Below, one piece after another: positions 54,823-63,731 of a stretch of DNA of 64,000 nt (position 1 is its first letter; the number at the start of each line of letters is the position of its first letter). The notes beneath the pieces were generated by a model, which had not been told where the DNA came from, searched no databases, and saw only the letters and a program-made list of their open reading frames with translations. Position numbers and translations under genes: made by a program. The DNA is from Bacillota bacterium (GTDB taxonomy: Bacteria; Bacillota; Clostridia; Acetivibrionales; DSM-1351), in assembly GCA_023444055.1 (NCBI GenBank), contig JAEZRV010000018.1, positions 1 through 64,000 on the forward strand. Direction: 5' to 3'.

Positions 54823-55054
54823 CTCGAGAGATAAGTTTGTGCGAACATAGTGCATTCTCGAGTGGCAAAAACTCGAGAGAAAAGTTTGTACAAACATGGT
54901 GCATTCTCAAGTGGCAAAAACCACTTCGTGTTTTTGGGAATTTGGGAGGTTGTTTGTACAAACATGGTGCGCTCTCGAGTGGCAAAAACTCGAGAGTATA
55001 GTTTGTGCTAACATAGTGCATTCTCGAGCAGCAAAAACCACGGAGTGGTTTTTG
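54823..55054. repeat. 49-bp repeat array with palindromes between der and plsY
   Basis: Units at 54823-54871, 54872-54920 and 54989-55037 are exactly 49 bases, and a partial unit lies at 54950-54988. Each reads CTCGAGAG, a TTTGTRCRAAC near-palindrome, AACATRGTGCATTCTCGAG, TGGCAAAAA. Between and after the units lie hairpins; the last (55032-55041 / 55045-55054) is a perfect 10-bp stem CAAAAACCAC/GTGGTTTTTG. A degenerate fifth unit follows to about 55120. Each unit can fold on itself. Confidence 0.88.
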
Positions 55055-55145
55055 AAAGTTGGGCAGTATACCAGCTCGAAAACATAGTTAGTGCGAATAT
55101 GGTACTTTTTGGAGTGAGTGTATAAAGTTGGCTTAGGAGGTTAGG

Positions 55146-55805
55146 ATGGGGCTTTTTATAGTTAAGATAATATTAGTATTAGTTTTTGGGTATCTTTTAG
55201 GTAGTATAAATACCTCGATAATTGTAGGTAAATGCTATGGAATTGATATTCGCAATCACGGAAGTGGAAATGCAGGAATGACTAATACCTTAAGGACTCT
55301 TGGGAAAGTAGCTGCAGTTCTTGTTATATTAGGAGATATATTAAAGGGAGTTTTAGCATATTTAATTGGTGACTTTATTGTAAATCCTATGGCAATTGAA
55401 AGTATTTTTGGAAATCAACTACCTATTGCTGGTGTTGGTGGTATGGTTGGAGGCATAGCCGCAATTGCTGGTCACAACTGGCCATTATATTTTGGTTTTA
55501 AGGGCGGAAAGGGAATTCTAACATCATTTTCTGTTGTTATGATGATGGATTGGAAGCTTGGACTGATGCTTTTAGGAGTATTCCTAGTTATTGTCTTAAT
55601 TACAAGATATGTTTCATTAAGTTCTATTTCTGCATGCGTAGTATTTCCAATAGCTGCCTTTATAAAAGGAAATGGATTAGTTTTTACAGTGTTTGCTGCA
55701 ATTTTAGCATTGCTTGCTATATTGAGGCATAAAGCCAATATTAAAAGACTTATTAATGGTACAGAGTCAAAAATTGGAGCTAAGAAAAAGGATGCTGTTA
55801 GTTAA
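55146..55805 (+). CDS. plsY: Glycerol-3-phosphate acyltransferase PlsY
   Basis: Membrane enzyme that moves the acyl group from acyl-phosphate to glycerol 3-phosphate, the first step of phospholipid synthesis. 219 residues, about five membrane helices, with the family motifs G-Y-L-L-G-S-I-N-T-S, R-N-H-G-S-G-N-A-G-M-T-N and G-H-N-W-P-L-Y-F-G-F-K-G-G-K-G. TAGGAGG upstream. gpsA, which makes its substrate, follows after 55 bases, so the two form an operon. Confidence 0.96.
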   Translation: MGLFIVKIILVLVFGYLLGSINTSIIVGKCYGIDIRNHGSGNAGMTNTLRTLGKVAAVLVILGDILKGVLAYLIGDFIVNPMAIESIFGNQLPIAGVGGMVGGIAAIAGHNWPLYFGFKGGKGILTSFSVVMMMDWKLGLMLLGVFLVIVLITRYVSLSSISACVVFPIAAFIKGNGLVFTVFAAILALLAILRHKANIKRLINGTESKIGAKKKDAVS

Positions 55806-55860
55806 TAATTATTGTATATGTATTTAAATTATTAGGTAATTACTATATTAGGAGGTAAAC

Positions 55861-56859
55861 ATGAATAGAAATGTTGCAGTTATTGGTGCAGGTAGTATGG
55901 GTATAGCAATGGCAATTTTACTATCAAAAAACGGTAACAATGTTACAGTGTGGTCACCTATGGATGATGAAATAAGCATGCTTAAAGCAAATAGAGAACA
56001 TGTTACCAGATTGCCTGGGGTTAAAATACCTGACAGTGTAGAATTTACATCAGATATTGAGAGCGCTGCTAAAAACCGTGATGTTGTGGTATTGGCTGTT
56101 CCATCACAAACTACAAGACAAAATTGTAAAACTCTTTCAAGAATTATTCCTAAAGAAACTGTTGTAGTGACGTGTTCTAAAGGTATTGAAGATAGCTCTT
56201 GTAAGTTGCTTTCGGAAATAATGTGTGAGGAGCTTCCAAATAACGATATTGCTGTTTTATCAGGACCTAGCCATGCTGAGGAAATTGCAAGAGATATTCC
56301 TACAACAGTAGTGGCGGCATCTGAGAAAATACAAGTAGCGCAATTCTTGCAGGACTTATTTATGACTCCAAATTTCAGAGTATATACTAATACTGATGTC
56401 GTTGGTGTTGAATTAGGAGGAGCATTAAAAAATATTATTGCTCTGTGTGCTGGAATATCCGATGGATTAGGCTATGGAGATAATACTAAGGCAGCTCTGA
56501 TGACTAGGGGTATAACTGAGATATCTAGACTGGGAGTTGCAATGGGAGGAAATGCTGATACATTTTCAGGCCTTACAGGAGTTGGAGATTTAATTGTTAC
56601 TTGTACAAGTATGCATAGTAGAAATAGAAGAGCTGGAATACTAATAGGTAAGGGAAAAAGTGTCCAAGATGCATTAGAAGAAGTAAATATGGTAGTTGAG
56701 GGAGTAGCAACTACTAAGCCAGCTTATGAATTAGCTAAAAAGCTAGGTGTATCTATGCCAATTACCAATGAAGCCTATAGTATTCTATTTGAAGGAAAAG
56801 ACCCTAAATCTGCAGTCGGTGACTTAATGACAAGAGATAAAAAGACTGAGATGCAATAG
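55861..56859 (+). CDS. gpsA: Glycerol-3-phosphate dehydrogenase [NAD(P)+]
   Basis: Reduces dihydroxyacetone phosphate to sn-glycerol 3-phosphate for PlsY. 332 residues: Rossmann loop V-I-G-A-G-S-M-G-I-A-M-A (6-17), C-S-K-G-I-E, L-S-G-P-S-H-A-E-E, the catalytic-lysine segment G-A-L-K-N-I-I-A-L, T-R-G-I-T-E and F-S-G-L-T-G-V-G-D. AGGAGG at ideal spacing. A terminator follows. Confidence 0.97.
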   Translation: MNRNVAVIGAGSMGIAMAILLSKNGNNVTVWSPMDDEISMLKANREHVTRLPGVKIPDSVEFTSDIESAAKNRDVVVLAVPSQTTRQNCKTLSRIIPKETVVVTCSKGIEDSSCKLLSEIMCEELPNNDIAVLSGPSHAEEIARDIPTTVVAASEKIQVAQFLQDLFMTPNFRVYTNTDVVGVELGGALKNIIALCAGISDGLGYGDNTKAALMTRGITEISRLGVAMGGNADTFSGLTGVGDLIVTCTSMHSRNRRAGILIGKGKSVQDALEEVNMVVEGVATTKPAYELAKKLGVSMPITNEAYSILFEGKDPKSAVGDLMTRDKKTEMQ

Positions 56860-56895
56860 TTGATTTTAGTCAATAAACCACCAAAGAACCATTGC

Positions 56896-56931
56896 AAAAA
56901 CTCAAGATTGAAAATATCTTGAGTTTTTTAT
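56896..56931 (+). terminator. Terminator of plsY-gpsA
   Basis: AAAAACTCAAGAT pairs with ATCTTGAGTTTTTT, with a T-run to 56937. Confidence 0.93.
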
Positions 56932-57034
56932 TTTTTTGTAATAATAACTTTTTTCAAACATATATTTAATATTGAACAAGACAAATATGCATAGTCCCAA
57001 TTGGGCATGTAGCAATATAGGGGAGGGTTCTAGG

Positions 57035-58513
57035 GTGGAAAAATTCAATATATACCAGCAAATAGCTGAAAGAACTCAAGGGGATATTTATATAGGTATT
57101 GTGGGACCTGTTAGAACTGGAAAATCAACTTTCATAAAACGTTTTATGGATTTGTTGGTTATTCCTAATATAGAGAACACATATCAAAAGGAAAGGGCTA
57201 TAGACGAACTTCCACAAAGCGCTTCTGGAAGGACTATAATGACTACTGAACCTAAATTCATCCCCAATGAGGCAGTGGAAATATCTATTGATCAAAATGT
57301 ACAAATGAAAGTAAGAATGATTGATTGTGTAGGATATATGGTAAAGGGTGCTATGGGTCACTTGGAAAATAATGCTCCAAGAATGGTATCTACTCCGTGG
57401 TACGACTACCAAATTCCATTTGAGGATGCAGCAGAAATAGGAACAAGGAAAGTAATAAATGATCATTCGACAATAGGGATAGTTATAACTACAGATGGAA
57501 GCGTTTCAGATATTGAAAGAGAAGATTATGTTGATGCTGAAAAGAGAGTAATAAGTGAGCTCAAGGCGATTAATAAGCCGTTTGTAATGATACTAAACTC
57601 AACAAAACCAAGAAATGAAGAAACACTGAAATTGCGTGATGAACTTGAACATAAGTATGAAGTTACTGTTCTAGCAATGGATTGTTTACAAATGAGAATT
57701 GATGACATAGACTCCATAATGGAAAGAATTCTTCAGGAGTTCCCAATAACAGAAATTGGCATTAATTACCCTAAGTGGGTTGAAGCGCTTGATGATTCTC
57801 ATTGGCTGAAAAATGAAATAATTGACTCAATAAAAAGTACATTTAAGTCTACAAGCAGAATAAGAGAAATAAAATCTGCTGTGAGTTCATTTGAAGATTA
57901 TGATTTTATTAAAAAAGTGTCTATTGATAAAGTAAATTTGGGTGAAGGCACCATATTAATTGATTTGCTGCCTGTAGATGGTTTGTTATATAGGATTCTT
58001 AGTGAAGAGTCAGGAATGGAAATTGAGGGAGAGCATAAACTAATAAGCTTAATTAAAGACTTGGCAAGAATCAAAAAAGAGTACGATAGGATAGAGTATG
58101 CACTCCATGAAGTAAAGGTAAAAGGCTATGGAATGGTTTCCCCTCAAATGGATGAGCTTACTTTAGAAGAACCTGAAATAATTAAGAATGGTAACAGATA
58201 TGGAGTTAAGCTGCATGCAAGTGCACCATCTATTCATATGATTCGAGCTGACATAGAGACTGAAATAGCTCCAATGGTAGGAACAGAGAAACAATCTGAA
58301 GAGCTGGTTTCTTATTTGTTAAAAGATTTTGAAAATGATACTGCTAAGCTCTGGGAATCAAATATATTTGGTAAATCATTGCATGAATTGGTGCAAGAGG
58401 GATTGCAGAATAAACTATTCAGAATGCCTGAAGATGCTCAGATGAAATTGCAAGAGACCTTGCAGAAAATTATTAATGAAGGAAGTGGAGGATTGATCTG
58501 CATAATTTTATAA
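57035..58513 (+). CDS. spoIVA: Stage IV sporulation protein A
   Basis: ATPase that polymerises around the forespore as the base of the spore coat, made in the mother cell under SigE. GTG start at 57035 with GGGGAGGG ahead gives 492 residues, the family's standard length; an ATG at 56972 is too far upstream. The N-terminal ATPase has G-P-V-R-T-G-K-S-T (24-32), V-R-M-I-D-C-V-G-Y-M-V and L-N-S-T-K-P. The middle and C-terminal parts end in the conserved G-G-L-I-C-I-I-L tail. No further sporulation gene is adjacent. Confidence 0.97.
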   Translation: MEKFNIYQQIAERTQGDIYIGIVGPVRTGKSTFIKRFMDLLVIPNIENTYQKERAIDELPQSASGRTIMTTEPKFIPNEAVEISIDQNVQMKVRMIDCVGYMVKGAMGHLENNAPRMVSTPWYDYQIPFEDAAEIGTRKVINDHSTIGIVITTDGSVSDIEREDYVDAEKRVISELKAINKPFVMILNSTKPRNEETLKLRDELEHKYEVTVLAMDCLQMRIDDIDSIMERILQEFPITEIGINYPKWVEALDDSHWLKNEIIDSIKSTFKSTSRIREIKSAVSSFEDYDFIKKVSIDKVNLGEGTILIDLLPVDGLLYRILSEESGMEIEGEHKLISLIKDLARIKKEYDRIEYALHEVKVKGYGMVSPQMDELTLEEPEIIKNGNRYGVKLHASAPSIHMIRADIETEIAPMVGTEKQSEELVSYLLKDFENDTAKLWESNIFGKSLHELVQEGLQNKLFRMPEDAQMKLQETLQKIINEGSGGLICIIL

Positions 58514-58710
58514 GACTCAAACTTCGTACATAAAATCTATTGGTGCGGTAGTATATGCAATGCAAAGTTTGAGTTATAGAAATAATAAAGCAGTTATAGC
58601 GTGTCTATATCAGCATATGCTATGACTGATTATATAAAAAGTTAATTTGAAATAGTGTATAAATCATTTTGATGTATATCCCAAAAGTGGCACAACCTAA
58701 AAATGGATAA

Positions 58711-58754
58711 AAAAGATGCGGAAGTGATGCACAAGCGCCAATTCCGCATCTTTT
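58711..58754 (-). terminator. Terminator of thiT
   Basis: AAAAGATGCGGAA (58711-58723) pairs with TTCCGCATCTTTT (58742-58754). It serves thiT and could also stop readthrough from spoIVA. Confidence 0.9.
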
Positions 58755-58759
58755 AATGT

Positions 58760-59302
58760 TTAAATTTTAATAGTAGCAGTACTCCTCTGATCTAAAAATC
58801 TTTTTAACGGCTTGTACATGGCACAAACTAGTACTGTTGATATAATAAATTCAGGCAACATGTAGCTTCCGTTATAGATAAGTGAGTAAAGATATATGTT
58901 CATACCTTCAGCATATATATACCATAAAAAAACTCCTGAAATATAATGAAAAGTAAATCTCCCAAACATTGCTATAAAAACACTTCCTACCATTGCATAT
59001 ATACTTTTTCTAAATAAACCTGCTAAACCAAGTGCACCGAATGCAAAAATATAATCAAGAAAAATTCCAAGTGGATGATACGAGAACTTTGTTCCCAATG
59101 CGAATTGCAGAAATCCATATACAAAACCCACTAGAATACCCGGCTTACTTCCCCATCTTATTGCGAAAATTATAATGGGAATCATACTTCCCAGAGTTAT
59201 AGAGCCCCCATAGGGTAACTCGTACTTTATGTAACTTAATATTTGTGCGAGAGCAATTAGAACTCCTGCTTCTACCAGCATTTTTGTTGACATTTTTTTC
59301 AT
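58760..59302 (-). CDS. thiT: Thiamine ECF transporter S component ThiT
   Basis: Membrane protein that binds thiamine and works with the shared ECF energising module (not in this window). ATG at 59302 is chosen because AGGAGG lies eight bases before it; an ATG at 59329 is upstream of that site. About 180 residues and six helices. The family's thiamine-site patterns Y-E-L-P-Y-G-G-S-I-T-L-G-S-M-I-P, G-F-L-Q-F-A-L-G and W-Y-I-Y-A-E-G-M-N are clear. Expression is controlled by a TPP riboswitch in the leader, which confirms the substrate. Confidence 0.95.
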   Translation of the reverse strand: MKKMSTKMLVEAGVLIALAQILSYIKYELPYGGSITLGSMIPIIIFAIRWGSKPGILVGFVYGFLQFALGTKFSYHPLGIFLDYIFAFGALGLAGLFRKSIYAMVGSVFIAMFGRFTFHYISGVFLWYIYAEGMNIYLYSLIYNGSYMLPEFIISTVLVCAMYKPLKRFLDQRSTATIKI

Positions 59303-59352
59303 ACTAAATCCTCCTAAAAAATTATTCAAAATAAGAACAGTTTTTTACAATA

Positions 59353-59485
59353 AAAAAGCCATACCTGATGAAAAATGTGGTATGACATGATATTTATTCA
59401 TTCCTACGCTGGCATTATCCAGATCAGGTATAAGGGTTTTAAGTAAAACATACTTATCTCAGCCGAATTATTTTCAGCTCCCCGC
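59353..59485 (-). promoter_or_regulatory. TPP riboswitch (THI element) with terminator, controlling thiT
   Basis: On the - strand, the aptamer (59485-59399) has GCGGGGAGCTG, CTGAGA, ACCCTTATACCTGATCTGG and the following ATAATGCCAGCGTAGGAA, all THI-box signatures. An intrinsic terminator follows (about 59384-59353): CATACCACA.. pairs with ..AGGTATGG, then TTTTTT. TPP binding should stop transcription before thiT. Confidence 0.95.
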
Positions 59486-59588
59486 ATATTATGCAGTTTT
59501 AAAAACATACAGCCAGTAATAACAGCTGTGTTAAATGAATTACATAGATTAATTGTTAAATATCGTTAAATTAATATGTTCATTCGCT

Positions 59589-59617
59589 ATTATAACAGCT
59601 TGATAAATAAATATCAA
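59589..59617 (-). promoter_or_regulatory. Promoter of the thiT riboswitch transcript
   Basis: TTGATA (59617-59612), 17 bases, TATAAT (59594-59589) on the - strand. Confidence 0.7.
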
Positions 59618-59738
59618 TAATTTATCAAACTTATATCAACGCTTATATCATTTCATTTCCATTCTATTGTTTAATTTCTTTTATTTAATCTATTCAATCT
59701 CTATAATTCCCTATAACCATCTTTTTCCAAAAGAAATA

Positions 59739-59777
59739 CGAACAAATGTTTGCAATACCATTTATATTTGATATAAT
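59739..59777 (+). promoter_or_regulatory. SOS (LexA) box over the uvrA promoter
   Basis: CGAACAAATGTTTG (59739-59752) fits the Gram-positive LexA consensus CGAAC-RNRY-GTTYG at every position. It overlaps a -35 TTGCAA (59750-59755), which is 16 bases from TATAAT (59772-59777). LexA bound here would block RNA polymerase, so uvrA should be induced by DNA damage. The transcript leader is about 230 bases. Confidence 0.85.
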
Positions 59778-60014
59778 ATATGCAAGTTATTTTTAGAGCT
59801 AGTATCCGAAACAAAAACTATCTTTCGATATTATTGGATATTTAGCCGGCAGTAATTGACTTTAATATTTTAAAATATAATAACCTTGCTCTATAGGATT
59901 TTTATATATCAACAGCACAAATGTAACTGCAAAAATATTAATTAAAAATGTAGAAAACTGTGTTTGTTAATGATTTTTTATGGGAAAGCTAGGTTAAAAT
60001 AGAAAGGTACTTTG

Positions 60015-62843
60015 ATGATTAGGGATAATATTTTTATTAAGGGCGCGCGTGAGCATAATCTCAAAAATGTTGACATTGAGATACCAAGAGACAAATTTGT
60101 TGTAATTACTGGATTGAGTGGATCGGGAAAATCTTCCTTGGCATTTGATACAATTTATGCGGAGGGACAGAGACGGTATGTTGAATCATTATCATCATAT
60201 GCCAGACAATTTTTAGGACAAATGGAAAAGCCGGATATTGACTTTATTGATGGATTATCTCCAGCGATAGCTATTGATCAAAAAACCACAAGTAGAAATC
60301 CTCGTTCTACTGTAGGAACAGTTACAGAGATACATGATTATCTTAGGCTTTTATATGCTAGGATAGGTGTACCTCATTGTCCTAAATGCGGCAAGGAGAT
60401 TACACAGCAGACTGTTGACCAAATGGTTGACCAGATAATGACCTTTGATGAGGATACAAGAATTCAGCTGCTTGCACCAGTTGTTAGAGGTCGAAAAGGT
60501 GAATTCCATAAATTAATCGAGGATGCTAAAAAAGGTGGCTATGTCAGGTTAAGAGTTGATGGTCAGGTGGTTGATATTAATGAAGAAATAGTGTTGGACA
60601 AAAATAAAAAGCATTATATAGAAATTGTAGTTGACAGACTTATTGTCCGCAAGGATATTCAAAAGAGGCTGGCTGATTCTATTGAAACTGTTTTGCATTT
60701 AAGTGGAGGAATAGTAGTTGTAGATGTTATTGGAAAGGAAGAATTACTTTTAAGTCAAAATTTTGCTTGTGGTGATTGCGGTATAAGCATAGAAGAACTT
60801 ACTCCAAGAATGTTTTCCTTCAACAATCCATTTGGGGCATGTCCTACATGTACAGGACTTGGAAATCTACTGAAAATCGATCCGGACTTGGTTATACCAG
60901 ATAGATCATTATCACTGGTAGAGGGAGCAATAGTGGTTTCAGGGTGGAATATTGAAAGTGAAGATGCCTACACCAGAATGATGTTTAATGCTCTTGCCAA
61001 GCATTATAAATTTAAGTTGGATACTCCTATTCATAAGCTTCCTGCAGAAATAATTGATATTATTTTATATGGCACGAAGGGTGAGAAAATAAAGGTTGAA
61101 TATGAGCGGGAATATGGCAGCGGTTCATACGTGGCTGCTTTTGAAGGTGTAATAAATGTAATAGAAAGGCGACATAGGGAATCAAATTCTGATAGCATGA
61201 AGCAATACTATGAGCAATTTATGAGTAACAATCCATGTCCAGATTGTAAAGGCTCAAGACTGAAGCCAGAAAGCCTTGCAGTTACCGTATGTGATAAAAA
61301 TATTCATGAGCTGTCTGCTATGTCGATTGCTGATGCTAGAGACTTTTTTATCAATATAAATTTAAGCGATAGGCATAAAATGATTGCCAATCAGATTTTA
61401 AAAGAAATAAATGCCAGAATAGGTTTTCTTGTTGATGTAGGCTTAAATTATCTTACATTATCAAGAACAGCAGGAACTCTTTCAGGAGGAGAAGCTCAGC
61501 GAATTAGACTTGCTACTCAAATAGGATCAGGTTTGATGGGTGTTCTCTATATTCTGGATGAACCTAGTATTGGATTGCATCAGAGGGATAATGATAAATT
61601 ACTGGGTACACTTACAAGGTTAAGGGATTTGGGAAATACGTTGATTGTAGTAGAACATGATGAGGAGACTATGCATGCGGCTGATCATATTATTGATATG
61701 GGTCCTGGTGCCGGAGTTCATGGCGGTTATGTAATTGCTGAAGGGCCATTGGACAAAATTCTCAAATGTGAAGAATCTGTTACAGGACAATACCTTAGTG
61801 GAAAAAAGGAAATCTCTATTCCAAAAGAGCGGAAAAAGCCAAATGACAAATGGCTTGAGATTTTAGGAGCTAAGGCTAACAACTTAAAAAACATTGATGC
61901 AAAAATTCCCTTAGGGGTTATGACTGCAATTACAGGTGTGTCAGGTTCTGGTAAGAGTACATTGATAAATGAAATTTTGCATAAAAGCCTGGCAAGTCAA
62001 TTAAATAGGGCTAAGACAAGACCTGCTGAGCATGATACTATAAATGGAGTTAAATATTTGGACAAAGTAATAAATATAGATCAATCTCCTATAGGAAAAA
62101 CACCTAGATCAAATCCTGCAACATATACAGGAGTTTACGATATAATTAGGGAAGTTTATGCTTCAACAACTGAAGCAAAAATGAAGGGATATAAAGCTGG
62201 AAGATTTAGTTTTAATGTCAGAGGTGGCAGATGTGAGGCTTGTAGTGGAGACGGTATAATAAAAATAGAAATGCATTTCTTGCCAGATATATATGTACCT
62301 TGTGAGGTTTGTAAAGGCAAAAGATACAACAGAGAAACACTAGAGGTCAAGTACAAAGGTAAAAGTATAGCAGATGTCTTGGATATGACAATAGAGGATG
62401 CCTTAGAATTCTTTAAAAATATTCCTAGAATTCAAAATAAACTACAGACATTATTTGATGTAGGACTTGGTTATGTTAAGGTAGGACAGCCGTCAAATAC
62501 ACTTTCAGGAGGAGAGGCGCAAAGGGTAAAACTTGCAACTGAGCTTTCAAAGAGAAGTACAGGCAAAACACTTTATATTCTTGATGAGCCTACGACAGGA
62601 TTACACATTGCTGATGTTCATAGATTAATAGAAATTTTGCAGCGGCTTGTTGATGCAGGAAACTCTATGGTTATAATTGAGCATAATTTAGATGTTATTA
62701 AAACTGCTGATTATATTATAGATTTAGGGCCAGAAGGAGGAGATAAGGGAGGCAATATTGTTGCTAAAGGAACTCCTGAGGAAGTAGCAAAGGTTAAAGA
62801 ATCCTATACAGGACAATATTTGAGAAAGTTATTAAAAAAATAA
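60015..62843 (+). CDS. uvrA: Excinuclease ABC subunit A
   Basis: Damage-sensing ATPase of nucleotide excision repair; loads UvrB. ATG 60015 (a TTG lies just before it); 942 residues. First Walker A G-L-S-G-S-G-K-S (33-40); zinc module C-P-K-C-G-K-E; second zinc region C-G-D-C-G and C-P-T-C; signature L-S-G-G-E-A-Q-R-I-R; second Walker A G-V-S-G-S-G-K-S-T (about 641-649); C-E-A-C-S-G-D-G; C-E-V-C-K-G; second signature L-S-G-G-E-A-Q-R-V-K. uvrB is not adjacent in this window. Controlled by the SOS box upstream. Confidence 0.98.
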   Translation: MIRDNIFIKGAREHNLKNVDIEIPRDKFVVITGLSGSGKSSLAFDTIYAEGQRRYVESLSSYARQFLGQMEKPDIDFIDGLSPAIAIDQKTTSRNPRSTVGTVTEIHDYLRLLYARIGVPHCPKCGKEITQQTVDQMVDQIMTFDEDTRIQLLAPVVRGRKGEFHKLIEDAKKGGYVRLRVDGQVVDINEEIVLDKNKKHYIEIVVDRLIVRKDIQKRLADSIETVLHLSGGIVVVDVIGKEELLLSQNFACGDCGISIEELTPRMFSFNNPFGACPTCTGLGNLLKIDPDLVIPDRSLSLVEGAIVVSGWNIESEDAYTRMMFNALAKHYKFKLDTPIHKLPAEIIDIILYGTKGEKIKVEYEREYGSGSYVAAFEGVINVIERRHRESNSDSMKQYYEQFMSNNPCPDCKGSRLKPESLAVTVCDKNIHELSAMSIADARDFFININLSDRHKMIANQILKEINARIGFLVDVGLNYLTLSRTAGTLSGGEAQRIRLATQIGSGLMGVLYILDEPSIGLHQRDNDKLLGTLTRLRDLGNTLIVVEHDEETMHAADHIIDMGPGAGVHGGYVIAEGPLDKILKCEESVTGQYLSGKKEISIPKERKKPNDKWLEILGAKANNLKNIDAKIPLGVMTAITGVSGSGKSTLINEILHKSLASQLNRAKTRPAEHDTINGVKYLDKVINIDQSPIGKTPRSNPATYTGVYDIIREVYASTTEAKMKGYKAGRFSFNVRGGRCEACSGDGIIKIEMHFLPDIYVPCEVCKGKRYNRETLEVKYKGKSIADVLDMTIEDALEFFKNIPRIQNKLQTLFDVGLGYVKVGQPSNTLSGGEAQRVKLATELSKRSTGKTLYILDEPTTGLHIADVHRLIEILQRLVDAGNSMVIIEHNLDVIKTADYIIDLGPEGGDKGGNIVAKGTPEEVAKVKESYTGQYLRKLLKK

Positions 62844-63107
62844 TAATATATGATTTGTAATTAAACGGAAACAGGTGGTTGGAAGTAACTTCCGAAATAT
62901 GGCAAAGCTTATGAATATATGCCGGAAATGCTTCCTATCGTTCAGTAAGCCTTACTATAGATTAATAAAAACTTTTTTACTACAATTCTTTTGTTAATTT
63001 TGTGTTAAGTACCTTTAATTGTATGTAAAGTATGTTGTAAAAAAACAAACAATACTTTATGATGGTGGAGTGATTTTGTCCAATTTTATAGAAAGAAGGT
63101 ATTGTTA

Positions 63108-63731
63108 ATGTTTAGGCCAACATCTAAAGAAGAGCGTTTTTTTGATTATTTTATTGAGACAAGTGAGATTATTTGCAAGGCAGCTAGTTTGTTAAATGAC
63201 TTAACAAACAATTATGTTAATGTTAATGAAAAAATTAAAAGTATTGAAGATGCAGAACACGCTTGTGACACTATTGTGCATAAAATTTTAAATGAATTAA
63301 ACAAATCATTTATTACACCTATTGACAGAGAAGATATTTACTTAATTGCAAGAGAGCTTGATAATATCACAGATGATATTGAAGCAGCAGCTCAGAGATT
63401 TAGTATGTTCAATGTAAAGGAAGTTAGACCAGAGGCAATAGTTCTTTCTAATTTAATAGTAAACGCAACAAATGAGCTAAAAAATGTAATAATCGAAATG
63501 AAAAGTATGAAGAAAAGTAAGAATCTTAATGACAAAATAATTCAAGTAAATAATATTGAGGATGAAGCAGATTCAGCATTTAGAGATGCTATGACAAACT
63601 TGTTTTTAGCTGAACAGGATGCAATTGAGGTAATAAAATGGAAAGAAATAATTGATTTCTTTGAAAATACAATTGATGCTTGTGAAGATGTAGCAAATAT
63701 AATAGAAGGGGTTGTTATGAAGCATGCTTAG
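63108..63731 (+). CDS. DUF47 (PhoU-like) protein, Pit accessory
   Basis: Helical PhoU-like protein found upstream of Pit phosphate transporters and thought to regulate them. 207 residues from ATG 63108 (AGAAGG ahead; a TTG at 63102 is less likely). Heptad-rich helices contain acidic metal-binding sets such as E-D-A-E-H-A-C-D, R-E-D-I-Y-L-I-A-R-E-L-D-N-I-T-D-D-I-E and N-N-I-E-D-E-A-D. The end overlaps the pit start by eight bases, so the two are translationally coupled. The 264 bases after uvrA hold no gene. Confidence 0.93.
   Translation: MFRPTSKEERFFDYFIETSEIICKAASLLNDLTNNYVNVNEKIKSIEDAEHACDTIVHKILNELNKSFITPIDREDIYLIARELDNITDDIEAAAQRFSMFNVKEVRPEAIVLSNLIVNATNELKNVIIEMKSMKKSKNLNDKIIQVNNIEDEADSAFRDAMTNLFLAEQDAIEVIKWKEIIDFFENTIDACEDVANIIEGVVMKHA

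Noticed and set aside
54794..55021. 75-codon - strand frame with a repeated L-E-F-L-P-L-E pattern
   Set aside because: The pattern comes from the 49-bp repeats; there is no start signal and it overlaps the end of der.
54823..55054. Possible CRISPR array
   Set aside because: Repeat units of 49 bases are adjacent without regular spacers, and no cas gene is near.
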